A DNA stretch of 64,000 nt from Brevundimonas subvibrioides (GCF_027271155.1 NZ_CP114542.1:1054001-1118000), one strand, 5' to 3'. Shown: positions 9,854-18,830, counted from the first letter of the stretch. The notes: generated by a model not told the origin, from the letters alone. Numbers and translations are program-made.

Positions 9854-10768
9854 TCAGGCGGGCGCGGGACCTTCGGGTGCCGCGCCCGTTTTCGTTCTGG
9901 CCCCCATGGCGGCTGACCACTGCGCCAGCACGATCGCGCACAGGACCAGCGCGCCGCCCAGGGCCTGAACTGGAGCCAGGGTCTCGCCGAAGATCAGCCA
10001 GCTGAGCCCTGCGGCGACCAGCGGCTGGATCAGAATGGTCACCGCCGTGATCGAGGCCGGCAGACGTCCCAGGGCCCAGGCGACACCGCCCTGGCCCGCC
10101 ACATGCATCAGCCCCATGGCCACGCAGGCGGCCCAGCCCGCCGCCGTCGCCGGGATCATGTCCTCGCCCAGCAGCAGCGCCACCCCGCCCATCAGCGGCA
10201 GCCCGGCCAGCGTCGCCCAGAAGGTGACCCGCAGCGCTCCCGCCGTGGTCCGCGCCTGCTTCACCATCAGGAAATAGCCCGCGTACCAGAACGATACCGT
10301 CAGCGAGAGGATGTCGCCCAGGATCGGATGGGTGCCCTGTCCGCCCTCGGCGGCGGCCGCCATGGCAAAGGCCCCCGCCATGGCCAGGGCCAGCGCCAGG
10401 AGGAACAGCCGGGCGGGCGTCTCCTTGAAGAACAGCCAGCCGATCAGGGTCACGACGACGGGCGTCAGGTTGCACAGCACCGTGGCATTGGCGACCGAGG
10501 TCATGACGATCCCATAGTGCCAGAAGCTGAGGTCCAGCGAAAAGAACAGCCCCGCCAGCAGCATCCATTTCGACGGCCGGGCGATGCCCTCGCCGCCCGG
10601 CCGGGACAGGATCAGGACCAGCAGCGGCAAGGCGAACATGAACCGCCAGAACCCTGCCGCCGCCGGGCCGGTCTCGGTCAGCCGAACGAGAATGGGGGCC
10701 AGCCCCAGGATGCTGGCGGACACCAGGACGACCAGCAGCGGAATCAATCGGGGGGCGGGCGTCGTCAT
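9854..10768 (-). CDS. EamA/DMT-family membrane transporter
   Basis: This inner-membrane protein has 304 residues and about ten hydrophobic helices arranged as two EamA repeats (from about residues 15 and 160). It matches the drug/metabolite transporter superfamily in size and pattern, including the early LAPILVRLTETGPAAAGFWR segment and the late LIQPLVAAGLSWLIFGETL segment. The substrate cannot be inferred. It is convergent with cspA (31 bp gap) and upstream on the same strand from gluQ's 3' end. Confidence 0.9.
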   Translation of the reverse strand: MTTPAPRLIPLLVVLVSASILGLAPILVRLTETGPAAAGFWRFMFALPLLVLILSRPGGEGIARPSKWMLLAGLFFSLDLSFWHYGIVMTSVANATVLCNLTPVVVTLIGWLFFKETPARLFLLALALAMAGAFAMAAAAEGGQGTHPILGDILSLTVSFWYAGYFLMVKQARTTAGALRVTFWATLAGLPLMGGVALLLGEDMIPATAAGWAACVAMGLMHVAGQGGVAWALGRLPASITAVTILIQPLVAAGLSWLIFGETLAPVQALGGALVLCAIVLAQWSAAMGARTKTGAAPEGPAPA

Positions 10769-10787
10769 GCAGGGTCACTAGCGTGTC

Positions 10788-10808
10788 CCCTCTCCCGCCG
10801 GGAGAGGG
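10788..10808 (-). terminator. perfect hairpin after gluQ
   Basis: A 9-bp perfect stem with a 3-nt loop (CCCTCTCCC gcc GGGAGAGGG) lies just beyond the gluQ stop codon, between gluQ and the EamA gene. There is no clear U-tract, so it could be an mRNA-stabilising or rho-assisted structure instead. Similar G-rich hairpins recur in the window near 37.95, 58.32 and 60.72 kb. Confidence 0.45.
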
Positions 10809-10812
10809 AAAG

Positions 10813-11661
10813 CTACACGAACCCCAGCTCCGCCCTCAGCTCTTCCGCCGTCACGCCCGCCTCGCGCAGGGCCATGATCGTTACCGATCCGTCCCGTTTG
10901 GCATAGCGTTTTCCGTCCGGGCCCAGCAGGAGGGGGTGGTGGCGATAGACCGGGGTAGGCAGGCCCAGCAGGGCCTGGAGCAGGCGCTGGACCGAGGTCG
11001 CGGGGATCAGGTCCTCGCCCCGCACCACATGGGTCACGCCCTGCAGCGCGTCGTCGACGACCGAGGCGATGACATAGCCTGCGCCGATGTCCTTTCGCCC
11101 CAGGACCATGTCGCCCAGCGCCTCTGGCCGGGCGGTCCGGGTGCCCGGATCGGCCGTTTCCTCGACCCAGGTCAGGGCTTCGAACCCGCCCAGCCGCGCC
11201 CGCGCCGCCGCCAGCGACAGCCGCCAGGCGAAGGGTTGGCCGGCTGCCAGTCGTTCGGCCTCCTCGCCCGGATCCAGCGGTCCCCCGGCAGAGGCATGGG
11301 CATCGGCGGGATCGTCGTCATGGGGCGCGACGCCGGCCAGGGCCATCAGCTCCTTTCGCGTCCGGAAGCAGCGATACAGCACGCCCTGACCCCGCAGCCG
11401 CTCCAGCGCCGCGTCATAGGCCGCGCGATGATCCGACTGCCGCCGGATCGGGCCTTCCCAGTTGAGGCCCAGCCAGGCCAGGTCCTCCAGCAGGGCGGTC
11501 TCATATTCCGGCCGACACCGGGTGAAGTCGGTGTCCTCGATCCGCAGCAGGAACCGTCCGCCCGCCTCCCTTGCAGCCGTCCAGGCCGTCAGGGCCGAAT
11601 AGGCGTGGCCGCGGTGCAGAAGCCCGGTGGGGGAGGGGGCGAAGCGGGTGACGAAGCTCAT
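10813..11661 (-). CDS. gluQ: glutamyl-Q tRNA(Asp) synthetase
   Basis: GluQRS attaches glutamate to the queuosine base at position 34 of tRNA(Asp). It is a paralogue of glutamyl-tRNA synthetase that lacks the anticodon-binding domain. The 282-residue product has the class I HIGH-like motif HRGHA at 16-20, the RFAPSPTG entry motif, a glutamate-binding RIEDTD and a KMSKS-like KRDGS. The short length (not about 470) separates it from GltX. The zinc-binding cysteine cluster seen in E. coli YadB seems absent: only one cysteine remains in YRCFRTRKEL. The ATG at 11659-11661 begins MSFVTRFAPSPTG; the long upstream open frame is antisense to the glycosylase gene. Confidence 0.92.
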   Translation of the reverse strand: MSFVTRFAPSPTGLLHRGHAYSALTAWTAAREAGGRFLLRIEDTDFTRCRPEYETALLEDLAWLGLNWEGPIRRQSDHRAAYDAALERLRGQGVLYRCFRTRKELMALAGVAPHDDDPADAHASAGGPLDPGEEAERLAAGQPFAWRLSLAAARARLGGFEALTWVEETADPGTRTARPEALGDMVLGRKDIGAGYVIASVVDDALQGVTHVVRGEDLIPATSVQRLLQALLGLPTPVYRHHPLLLGPDGKRYAKRDGSVTIMALREAGVTAEELRAELGFV

Positions 11662-11802
11662 TGTCGGGCGCAAGGTTCCGGCGGTTTTCGGCTGCTGTCG
11701 TCCGAAGGGGCAGACGCGGGGGTGATCGGAGCGGCGAGATCGTCCAGACTGGGCATGGCCGGACGCTACCGTTCCACGGCCGCGCTTGTCGACAAGGACG
11801 TC

Positions 11803-12447
11803 ATGCCCATCACGCCCGACGAATTGGCCGCCGCGCGCGAGACCCTGGCCCGGCTCGACCCGGCCCTGGCCCGCGCCCATGCCCTGACACCGCCGTTTGA
11901 ATGGCGGGTGCGTCAGGCCGGATTCGTCGGCCTGTTCCGCATGATCGTGGAGCAGCAGGTGTCGGTGGCCTCGGCGGCCTCCGTCTGGGCGCGGCTGCAG
12001 GCGGGTCTGGGCGATATCACGCCGGCCAACCTGCTGGCTCACGATCTGGACAGTCTTCGCGGCATGGGCCTGTCGCGGCAGAAGGCGACCTATGGCCAGG
12101 GTATGGCAAGGGCCCAGATGGATGGCACCATCGATCTGGAGCATCTGGCCACACTGGACGATGCCTCGGCGATCGAGGCGCTGGTCGCGCTGAAGGGCGT
12201 GGGACTCTGGACGGCCGAGGCCTATCTGTTGCTGTGCGAGGGACGGACCGATGTCTTCCCCGGCGGCGACGTGGCCCTGCAGGAGGCCATTAAATGGGCC
12301 GACGGCACCGAGACCCGGCCCGATACGAAGGGGGCCTATGCCCGGGCCGAGGTCTGGCGGCCGTGGCGCGGGGTGGCCACCCACCTGCTGTGGGCTTGGT
12401 ACACCGGCGTGAAGAAGGGCGAGATCGCGCCGGGTGATCCCGCATGA
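11803..12447 (+). CDS. DNA-3-methyladenine glycosylase II family (AlkA-like)
   Basis: This is a base-excision repair glycosylase of 214 residues. The helix-hairpin-helix (LKGVGLWTAEAYLLL, from residue 129) is followed by the HhH-GPD catalytic aspartate D155 in FPGGDVALQE. It lacks the N-terminal domain of E. coli AlkA, as many alphaproteobacterial forms do. AAGGA lies just before the ATG at 11803; an in-frame ATG at 11755 is an alternative. Its TGA overlaps the ATG of the TRIC gene (ATGA), so the two are probably translated together. Confidence 0.88.
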   Translation: MPITPDELAAARETLARLDPALARAHALTPPFEWRVRQAGFVGLFRMIVEQQVSVASAASVWARLQAGLGDITPANLLAHDLDSLRGMGLSRQKATYGQGMARAQMDGTIDLEHLATLDDASAIEALVALKGVGLWTAEAYLLLCEGRTDVFPGGDVALQEAIKWADGTETRPDTKGAYARAEVWRPWRGVATHLLWAWYTGVKKGEIAPGDPA

Positions 12448-13112
12448 CGACCCTGGTCGATCCGACGCTGCTGACACCGGCCCTGGCGCATCCCGAAACG
12501 GTGCTGGGCGCGCTCGACTTCGCAGGCGTGGCGGTGTTCGCGGCGACGGGGGCGCTGGCCGCCGCGCGAGAGAAGCATGACCTCGTCACCTTCGGATTCT
12601 TCGCCGCCATCACGGGCGTCGGCGGTGGGACCCTGCGCGACCTGCTGATCGACGCACCTGTCTTCTGGGTCCAGGACTGGCGCTATATCGCCGTCTGTCT
12701 GGCCAGCGCGGCGGTCGTCTGGATCATCGGGGCCGGGGCCTGGCGGTTTCGGGCGTTGCTGTGGCTGGATGCGATCGGGCTGGGTGCCTATGGCGTTCTG
12801 GGCGCGGCCAAGGCCGAGGCGTTCGGCGTCCCGCCGCTGATCTGCATCGTCATGGGGGCGCTGACAGCCTGTTTCGGCGGGATCGTGCGCGACATCCTGG
12901 CCGGCCAGCCGTCGATCCTGCTGCGGCGAGAGATCACGGTCTCGGCGGCCCTGCTGGCGGCCACCGTCTACGTCGTGGCGCGGCTTCTCGGGCTGGACAA
13001 CTGGCCCGCCGCGGCCATCGCGGCACCCGCCGGCTTCCTTCTGCGCGGCGGGGCGTTGATCTGGGGCTGGGCCCAGCCGGGCTTTCCCGGAGGTCTGGTG
13101 CGAAAGGGCTAG
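12444..13112 (+). CDS. trimeric intracellular cation channel (TRIC/UPF0126) family protein
   Basis: This inner-membrane protein has 222 residues and about seven helices in two internal repeats. The hallmark motifs are AITGVGGGTLRDLLID in the first repeat and CFGGIVRDILAG in the second. Bacterial TRIC proteins conduct monovalent cations, but their physiological role is unclear. The start overlaps the glycosylase stop by 4 bp. The functional link between the two genes is unknown. Confidence 0.9.
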   Translation: MTTLVDPTLLTPALAHPETVLGALDFAGVAVFAATGALAAAREKHDLVTFGFFAAITGVGGGTLRDLLIDAPVFWVQDWRYIAVCLASAAVVWIIGAGAWRFRALLWLDAIGLGAYGVLGAAKAEAFGVPPLICIVMGALTACFGGIVRDILAGQPSILLRREITVSAALLAATVYVVARLLGLDNWPAAAIAAPAGFLLRGGALIWGWAQPGFPGGLVRKG

Positions 13113-13241
13113 TCACGAAACCGATGCAAGCCCGTCATGGCGGCGCACACGAATCGGGGATAGGCTGGAGGCACCAGAGAGAAGGAGCGACGTCTTCAGT
13201 CCTATTTCCTCGATCCAGTCCGGCGTGAGCGGGAGGGCCTG

Positions 13242-13802
13242 ATGCAGGTGCTCCACAAGCCGCCGTCCGGCTTTCCGGCCCTGGTGCTGAACGCCGATTT
13301 TCGCCCGCTGTCCTACTACCCGCTGTCGCTCTGGCCGTGGGAAGAGGCCGTGAAGGCCGTCTATCAGGACCGCGTCGATGTCGTGTCCGTCTACGACAAG
13401 GTCGTGCGCAGCCCGTCGATGGAGATGGCGATCCCCAGCGTGATCGCGCTGAAGTCCTACGTCGACCAGAACCGCGCCCCGGCCTTCACCCGCTTCAACG
13501 TTTTCCTGCGTGACGGCTTCACCTGCCAGTATTGCGGTGACACCGCAGAGCTGACCTTCGATCACGTCATTCCGCGCAGCCGGGGCGGGCGTACGACCTG
13601 GGAAAACATCGTCGCCGCCTGCTCGCCCTGCAATCTGAAGAAGGGTGGCCGCACCCCGCAGCAGGCGCAAATGCCCGTGCGGCGCGCGCCGCATCGACCG
13701 AACGCCTATCAGTTGCAGGACGCCGGCCGCCGGTTCCCGCCGCACTATCTGCACCAGAGCTGGCTGGACTACCTGTACTGGGACATCGAGCTGGAGCCCT
13801 GA
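13242..13802 (+). CDS. HNH endonuclease
   Basis: This soluble protein has 186 residues. The HNH core lies at about residues 92-130: a zinc-binding CQYCG, then FDHVIPRSRGG with the catalytic histidine, then NIVAACSPCN with a second CxxC. The N-terminal region (LVLNADFRPLSYYPLSLWPW) matches the widespread chromosomal single-copy HNH family, not intron or phage nucleases. No methylase partner or mobile element is nearby. Its cellular job is not known to me; a repair role is a guess. Confidence 0.88.
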   Translation: MQVLHKPPSGFPALVLNADFRPLSYYPLSLWPWEEAVKAVYQDRVDVVSVYDKVVRSPSMEMAIPSVIALKSYVDQNRAPAFTRFNVFLRDGFTCQYCGDTAELTFDHVIPRSRGGRTTWENIVAACSPCNLKKGGRTPQQAQMPVRRAPHRPNAYQLQDAGRRFPPHYLHQSWLDYLYWDIELEP

Positions 13803-13871
13803 GCGGCGCGATGGCCTTGCGGATCGCGGCCCGTCGCCTAGCTTGACTGTTCGTATCGCGGAGGCCTGTCG

Positions 13872-15830
13872 ATGTCGGAAACCCAGGCGCAATCGCCCAC
13901 CCGCGAACAGCTATGGGGCCTGCTGCAGGAGGCCGCCGAGGTCGAGCACAATCTGATGTGCTGCTACCTCTATGCCCTGTTCAGCCTGAAGCAGGGCGTG
14001 GACGAGGACGTCACAGCGGAGGAACTGGCCGCCATCACGCGCTGGCGCGGTGCCATTCTGGACGTCGCCATCGACGAGATGGCGCACCTGGCCATCGTCA
14101 CCAACATCCTGTCCAGCCTGGGGGCCCCGCCGCATTTCCTGCGGCCCAACTTCCCGATCGCGCCCGGCTATCATCCCGCCGGCGTCGTGGTGCGGCTGAC
14201 ACCATTCAACATGGAAACGCTCGACCACTTCATCTTCCTGGAACGGCCGGAAGGGTCGGACCTGATCGACGGGGCCGGGTTCGATGCGGGCAGCTACGTA
14301 CGGCCCACAATCACGGGCCGGTTGATGCCGGCCGCGCGGGATTATGCGACGGTGGGCGAGTTTTATGCCGCCATCTCGGCCCTGTTGACCGCGGCGGTCG
14401 AGGAGCGGGGCGAGGCGGCCATCTTCATCGGCGATCCGGCGCACCAGATCGGCCCGGCCGTTCTGTCGATGGCCAATCTGACAGAAGTGCGCTGCCTGAA
14501 GACGGCGCTGGCGGCCATCGAGGCGATCGTGGTCCAGGGGGAGGGGTCCGACGCGGACCGAGCCGACTCCCATTTCTATCGGTTCAAGGCCGTGCGCGAG
14601 GAATACAGCGCCCTGCTGGCCAAACGGCCCGATTTCCGTCCCGGACGGCCCGCCGCCCACAATCCGGTCATGCGCCGCCCGCCCATTCCGGACGGTCGGG
14701 TCTGGGTGGATGCCGAACCGGCGGCGAGCACGCTGGACCTCGGCAACGCCCTGTACAACCACAGCCTTCGGTGCCTGTCCCTGGCCTGGTCCGGGGTGGA
14801 TGTGGATCGCCAGAGGGCACTCGTGGATGTGGCGATCGGCCTGATGGGACTGGTCAGTCCCGTCGCCTCGCGGCTGACTCAGTTGCCGGCCAACGCCGAA
14901 CAGGCCGACTGTCACGCGGGCATGAGCTTCGCCACACTGAGGTCCGGGGCCGCGCTCTCGACAGGCCCTTCCGCCTTTCAGGCCCTGGTGGAGCGGCTGG
15001 AGGAGATCGGGGCCCGGGCGACGACCCTCGCCTCGAGCGATCCGGCCCTGTCCACCGTCGCCCCGACGGTCGAGCGGTTCGCGGCGACGCTGCGGGGCCT
15101 GATAGTGGCCGACGGCGCGGCACCGGTCGCCACAGCGGAGGCCCCGCAGCCGAAGCCCGGCGGCGCCGCACCCGTTCCCATCGCCCAGGCCGACGGGTCG
15201 GAGGTGATCGAGGGCGCGACGCTGGACCTGCATTTCTCGGCGACGCGCTGCATCCACGCCCGTCACTGCGTCCTGGGCCAGCCCGGCGTGTTTCAGGCCA
15301 ATGTGGAGGGGCCGTGGATCCATCCGGACGCTGCCTCGACCGAGGGCCTGGTCACCGTCGCCCACATGTGTCCGTCGGGCGCGATCCAGTATCGGCGCAA
15401 GGACGGCGGCGAGGACGAGCCCGCGCCGAAGGTCAACCTGGTGCAACTGCGCGAGAACGGCCCGCTCGGGCTTCGAGCGGACATGGTGCTGGACGGGGAA
15501 CGGGTCGGATATCGCGCCACCCTGTGCCGGTGCGGCGCGTCGAAGAACAAGCCCTTCTGCGACGGCAGCCATAATGCCATCGCCTTTCAGGCGACGGGCG
15601 AGCCGGAGACGCGGCCGTCCCAGCCTCTGGCCGAGCGGGGCGGGATGCTGGTCATCGAGCCCGAGCGCGACGGGCCCCTGGTGGTCAGCGGAAATCTGGA
15701 AATCTGCGCCGGGACCGGGCGGACGGTAGATCGCGTGACGCGCGCCAGGCTGTGCCGCTGCGGCGGGTCGGCGACCAAGCCGTTCTGCGACGGGACGCAC
15801 CGCAGGATCGGGTTCAGCAGCGCCACCTGA
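13872..15830 (+). CDS. ferritin-like / 4Fe-4S mono-cluster / double CDGSH fusion protein
   Basis: This is a 652-residue multidomain protein. Residues about 8-230 resemble the ferritin-like iminophenyl-pyruvate dimer synthase (VioB/RebD N-terminal) domain, with EVEHNLMCCYLYALF and DEMAHLAIVTNIL supplying Glu/His metal ligands. A linker rich in Ala, Pro and Glu follows. A divergent 4Fe-4S mono-cluster domain (about 450-515) shows TRCIHARHCVLG and HMCPSGAIQYRRK. Two CDGSH iron-sulfur domains follow, CRCGASKNKPFCDGSH and CRCGGSATKPFCDGTH. All cluster ligands are present in each. There is no signal peptide, so it should be cytoplasmic. A redox or iron-storage role is inferred; no substrate is known. 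It stands alone, 70 bp after the HNH gene. Confidence 0.87.
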   Translation: MSETQAQSPTREQLWGLLQEAAEVEHNLMCCYLYALFSLKQGVDEDVTAEELAAITRWRGAILDVAIDEMAHLAIVTNILSSLGAPPHFLRPNFPIAPGYHPAGVVVRLTPFNMETLDHFIFLERPEGSDLIDGAGFDAGSYVRPTITGRLMPAARDYATVGEFYAAISALLTAAVEERGEAAIFIGDPAHQIGPAVLSMANLTEVRCLKTALAAIEAIVVQGEGSDADRADSHFYRFKAVREEYSALLAKRPDFRPGRPAAHNPVMRRPPIPDGRVWVDAEPAASTLDLGNALYNHSLRCLSLAWSGVDVDRQRALVDVAIGLMGLVSPVASRLTQLPANAEQADCHAGMSFATLRSGAALSTGPSAFQALVERLEEIGARATTLASSDPALSTVAPTVERFAATLRGLIVADGAAPVATAEAPQPKPGGAAPVPIAQADGSEVIEGATLDLHFSATRCIHARHCVLGQPGVFQANVEGPWIHPDAASTEGLVTVAHMCPSGAIQYRRKDGGEDEPAPKVNLVQLRENGPLGLRADMVLDGERVGYRATLCRCGASKNKPFCDGSHNAIAFQATGEPETRPSQPLAERGGMLVIEPERDGPLVVSGNLEICAGTGRTVDRVTRARLCRCGGSATKPFCDGTHRRIGFSSAT

Positions 15831-15940
15831 TCCTGTGCCGCTCCCCGCTTCCGGTGGCCCCAAAACCTGCTAGACCGCGCTCCCGGAACGGAGCGCAGCG
15901 CCCGGCGTTGCCCTCTTCGCCCTGCTTTCCAAGGACCTCC

Positions 15941-16741
15941 ATGAAGATCCGCGTCCGCGCTGAACTGGTCTATCGCTTCGATCCGCCGACCGATGCGATC
16001 TACAAGATTCAGGTCGCGCACTGGCCGGGTCAGACCGTGATCGAGGAGCGGCTGGTCACCAACCCGCCCCAGGATTTCCACGAGGACGAAGACGCGGACT
16101 TCGGTGCCCGAACCCTGCGCGCACGCCTGTCGGGCGAGGTGGCCGTCGCCTATGAGGCGGTTGTCGACAACGGCACCCTGATGGGCCTGCCGCCGGGCGC
16201 GACCCAGCACGACTGGAACGACCTGCCGGCCGAGGTCCTGACCTATCTGTGGCCGAGCCGGTACTGCCCGTCTGACCAGTTCGGACGCTTTGCGGAGCGC
16301 CAGTTCGGCGACACCTCGGGCGGCGAGCGGGTGCTGGCGATCCTGGGCTGGATCACCGAGAACATCGACTACGAGGCCGGAGTCTCGGATTCGGAGACGA
16401 CCGCGTCGCGCACCTTCATCGACCGTGCCGGGGTGTGCCGCGACTTTACCCACATGGGCATTACCCTGTGTCGGGCCTCGGGCATTCCGGCGCGCGCCGT
16501 CAGCGCCTTCGCCCATCAGCTGAGCCCGCCGGACTTCCACGCCATCTTCGAGGTCTGGCTGTCGAACGGCTGGTGGCTGGTCGATCCGACGGGCCTCGCC
16601 CCGATCGAGGGGCTGGTGCGGATCGCCTGCGGTCGCGACGCCGCCGACATCGCCTTCCTGTCCACCCAGGGCACCTGCGAGCTGGTACGCCAGTCCATTA
16701 CCGCCGTGGCCGAGGATGCCGACGGCCTCAAGGCCGCCTGA
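15941..16741 (+). CDS. transglutaminase-like cysteine peptidase family protein
   Basis: This cytoplasmic protein has 266 residues with an N-terminal beta region (MKIRVRAELVYRFDPP) and a transglutaminase-like catalytic domain. The Cys-His-Asp triad is visible in RAGVCRDFTHMG, DFHAIFEVW and VDPTG. This family is widespread in bacteria; several members occur in operons with alpha-E and circularly permuted ATP-grasp proteins, but neither is present here. AAGGA lies upstream of the ATG at 15941. It converges on the M1 peptidase with only 3 bp between the stop codons. Confidence 0.87.
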   Translation: MKIRVRAELVYRFDPPTDAIYKIQVAHWPGQTVIEERLVTNPPQDFHEDEDADFGARTLRARLSGEVAVAYEAVVDNGTLMGLPPGATQHDWNDLPAEVLTYLWPSRYCPSDQFGRFAERQFGDTSGGERVLAILGWITENIDYEAGVSDSETTASRTFIDRAGVCRDFTHMGITLCRASGIPARAVSAFAHQLSPPDFHAIFEVWLSNGWWLVDPTGLAPIEGLVRIACGRDAADIAFLSTQGTCELVRQSITAVAEDADGLKAA

Positions 16742-16744
16742 GGC

Positions 16745-18433
16745 CTACCGTCCCGGTCGGGCGCGCCAGGTCTCGATGAAGTCCAGCCGCCGCAGGACCT
16801 TGTTGGCGGGGTCGATCAGGACATGGGCTCCGGCCGGGACGGGGATCGACCCTCGCCCGTCGGCCATCGGCACGGTCTGGACCATACCGTCGATCTCGAT
16901 CTCCACCGGCATGGGGAAGACCCCGCCATCGCCGGTGGTCCATGACAGGGTCAGGGTGTCGCCCTCGCGCGTCGCGGCCAGGTCCGGCAGGGCGGCGTTG
17001 TACAGGTAGCCCCGGAAGAACCAGCCATAGTCGCCACCCGTCACCTCGTTGACGATCCGCAGGAAGTCGGGCGTCGAGCGATAGACGGTGGTGAAGTTGC
17101 CGGGTGCCGGATCGTGCCGGCCATAGACGAGGGTCGTGATCGCCCGATGGAAGGCCGCATCGCCGATCAGCATCCGCAGCGAGTGGGCGACCAGCGCGCC
17201 CTTGAAATAGATGTCGTTGCCCGGCCCGGTTTCGCCCTTGTAGACCTCGTCCTCGCTCTTGAACGTGCCCGAGACGACGGGAAACTGGTTGCGCAGGTCC
17301 TGCTGAAGCTTCGCCAGTTCGGTCTGCATGTAGCGATCGCCATGCAGCCAGCGGCCGTACAGTGGCTGCATATAGCTGCCCAGCCCCTCGTGCAGCCACA
17401 TGTCGTCGGCGTTGGCGTTGGTCAGCTGGTTGCCGAACCACTCGTGCGACAGCTCGTGCTGCAAAAGCCAGTCATAACCGCGGCCATCCAGCCTGTAGCC
17501 GTTGCCATAGGCATTGATCGTCTGGTGCTCCATGCCCAGGTGCGGGGTCTCGACCACGCCCATCTTCTCGTCGCCGAAGGGGAAGGGGCCGACGGTGGCC
17601 TCGTAGAAGTCCAGCTGCTTGGGAAACTCGGCGAACAGGGCGGCCGCCTGCGCCGGATCGTCGGACTTCAGATACCAGTACTGCATCGGGAAGGTGTTGC
17701 CGAAACGGCTGCGATAGTCGGCGCGCAGCTCCACATACGGCCCGATGTTCAGGGCGATCGCATAGGTGTTGGGGTGGGCGGCGGACCAGTTCCAGGTCGT
17801 CCAGCCGTCGCCGTGATCCTGAGCGCCCAGGAAACGGCCGTTCGACGGAGCCGACAGGCCGGTCGGCACGGTGATGTGCAGATCGACCCGGCCGGGCTCG
17901 GCCAGGGGGCTGTCGATGCAGGGCCACAGCAGATCGCAGCCCTCGCCCTGGATGGCGGTGGCGATCCAGGGTTCGCCCGTTGGCGCGGTGGACCAGACGA
18001 AGCCTCCGTCCCACGGCGCATTCGGCGCCACGCGGGGCTTGCCGGCATAGGCGATCCGCAGGGTCGTCGTTTCGCCCGCTGCCAGCGTCCGGGGCAGGGC
18101 GACGGTCATGCGGCCCTCGGGGTTGGTCCATTCGGCCGGCTGGCCGTCAACCGACACGGCCGAGACGGTGAACAGGGTGTCCAGTTCGACCACCAGCCGG
18201 GCGACGGGGGCGGTCGCGCTGAAGGTCAGCTCGGCGACGGCGTCGATCGCCCTGTCGGCCGGAAGGACCTTGATCGACAGGTCGGCCAGGTCGATGCGCA
18301 GGGCTTCCTGTTCCACCGTTCGCGGCTGGTCGGTCCGCAGGGTGAAGGCGGTGGATTCGCGGGGCGGCGTGTCCTGGGCGTTGGCCGAGGTGGCCAGCAA
18401 ACTCGCGGCAAGAACGGACAGGGCGGCTCGCAT
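16745..18433 (-). CDS. exported M1-family metallopeptidase
   Basis: This gluzincin aminopeptidase has 562 residues. A signal peptide is present (MRAALSVLAASLLATSANA). The zinc site is HELSH with the third ligand 18 residues later in WLHEG. The exopeptidase motif that is normally GAMEN appears here as LGMEHQT. That variant is typical of the divergent bacterial M1 subfamily, and the protein is shorter than canonical PepN (about 870 residues). It probably trims peptides in the periplasm. It is read toward the transglutaminase gene and downstream of rpmB, separated from rpmB by a strong terminator. Confidence 0.9.
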   Translation of the reverse strand: MRAALSVLAASLLATSANAQDTPPRESTAFTLRTDQPRTVEQEALRIDLADLSIKVLPADRAIDAVAELTFSATAPVARLVVELDTLFTVSAVSVDGQPAEWTNPEGRMTVALPRTLAAGETTTLRIAYAGKPRVAPNAPWDGGFVWSTAPTGEPWIATAIQGEGCDLLWPCIDSPLAEPGRVDLHITVPTGLSAPSNGRFLGAQDHGDGWTTWNWSAAHPNTYAIALNIGPYVELRADYRSRFGNTFPMQYWYLKSDDPAQAAALFAEFPKQLDFYEATVGPFPFGDEKMGVVETPHLGMEHQTINAYGNGYRLDGRGYDWLLQHELSHEWFGNQLTNANADDMWLHEGLGSYMQPLYGRWLHGDRYMQTELAKLQQDLRNQFPVVSGTFKSEDEVYKGETGPGNDIYFKGALVAHSLRMLIGDAAFHRAITTLVYGRHDPAPGNFTTVYRSTPDFLRIVNEVTGGDYGWFFRGYLYNAALPDLAATREGDTLTLSWTTGDGGVFPMPVEIEIDGMVQTVPMADGRGSIPVPAGAHVLIDPANKVLRRLDFIETWRARPGR

Positions 18434-18479
18434 CGGGACTCCTCGGAACGGGGGTCGAACCTACGCGGTGTGCCGGAAT

Positions 18480-18507
18480 TGAAAAAGGCCGGTGTTTCCA
18501 CCGGCCT
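18480..18507 (-). terminator. rho-independent terminator of rpmB
   Basis: On the minus strand a 9-bp perfect stem (AGGCCGGTG, loop GAAA, CACCGGCCT; 18507 to 18486) is followed directly by a run of five T. It lies 27 bp beyond the rpmB stop codon and separates it from the M1 peptidase gene. Confidence 0.9.
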
Positions 18508-18533
18508 CTCCCGAAATCGCTAGTCGTCGATAA

Positions 18534-18830
18534 TCAGGCGGCGGCCAGCTCGGCCAGCTTGGCCTTGACCTGACGCTTGATGCGCTGGGCCGCGACCGAC
18601 AGCTTCTCGTCGTCGGCCTTGACGATGAAGGGATCGAGGCCGCCCTTGAAGTCGAGGGTGCGCAGCGCGGCGTTCGAGATGCGCAGCGTGTAGGTCTGGC
18701 CCAGGGCTTCCGACGCCAGCTTGACCTTCTTCAGCGACGGCAGGAACCGGCGCTTGGTCTTCACATTCGAGTGGCTGACCAGATTACCGACCATCGGGCC
18801 GATACCGGTGAGTTCGCAACGACGTGACAT
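18534..18830 (-). CDS. rpmB: 50S ribosomal protein L28
   Basis: This is a component of the large ribosomal subunit. The 98-residue product starts with the family signature MSRRCELTGIGPMVGNLVSH and continues with NVKTKRRFLPSLKKV. The length matches alphaproteobacterial L28, which is longer than the 78-residue E. coli protein. It has its own terminator immediately downstream and no other ribosomal gene beside it, so it is monocistronic. Confidence 0.97.
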   Translation of the reverse strand: MSRRCELTGIGPMVGNLVSHSNVKTKRRFLPSLKKVKLASEALGQTYTLRISNAALRTLDFKGGLDPFIVKADDEKLSVAAQRIKRQVKAKLAELAAA

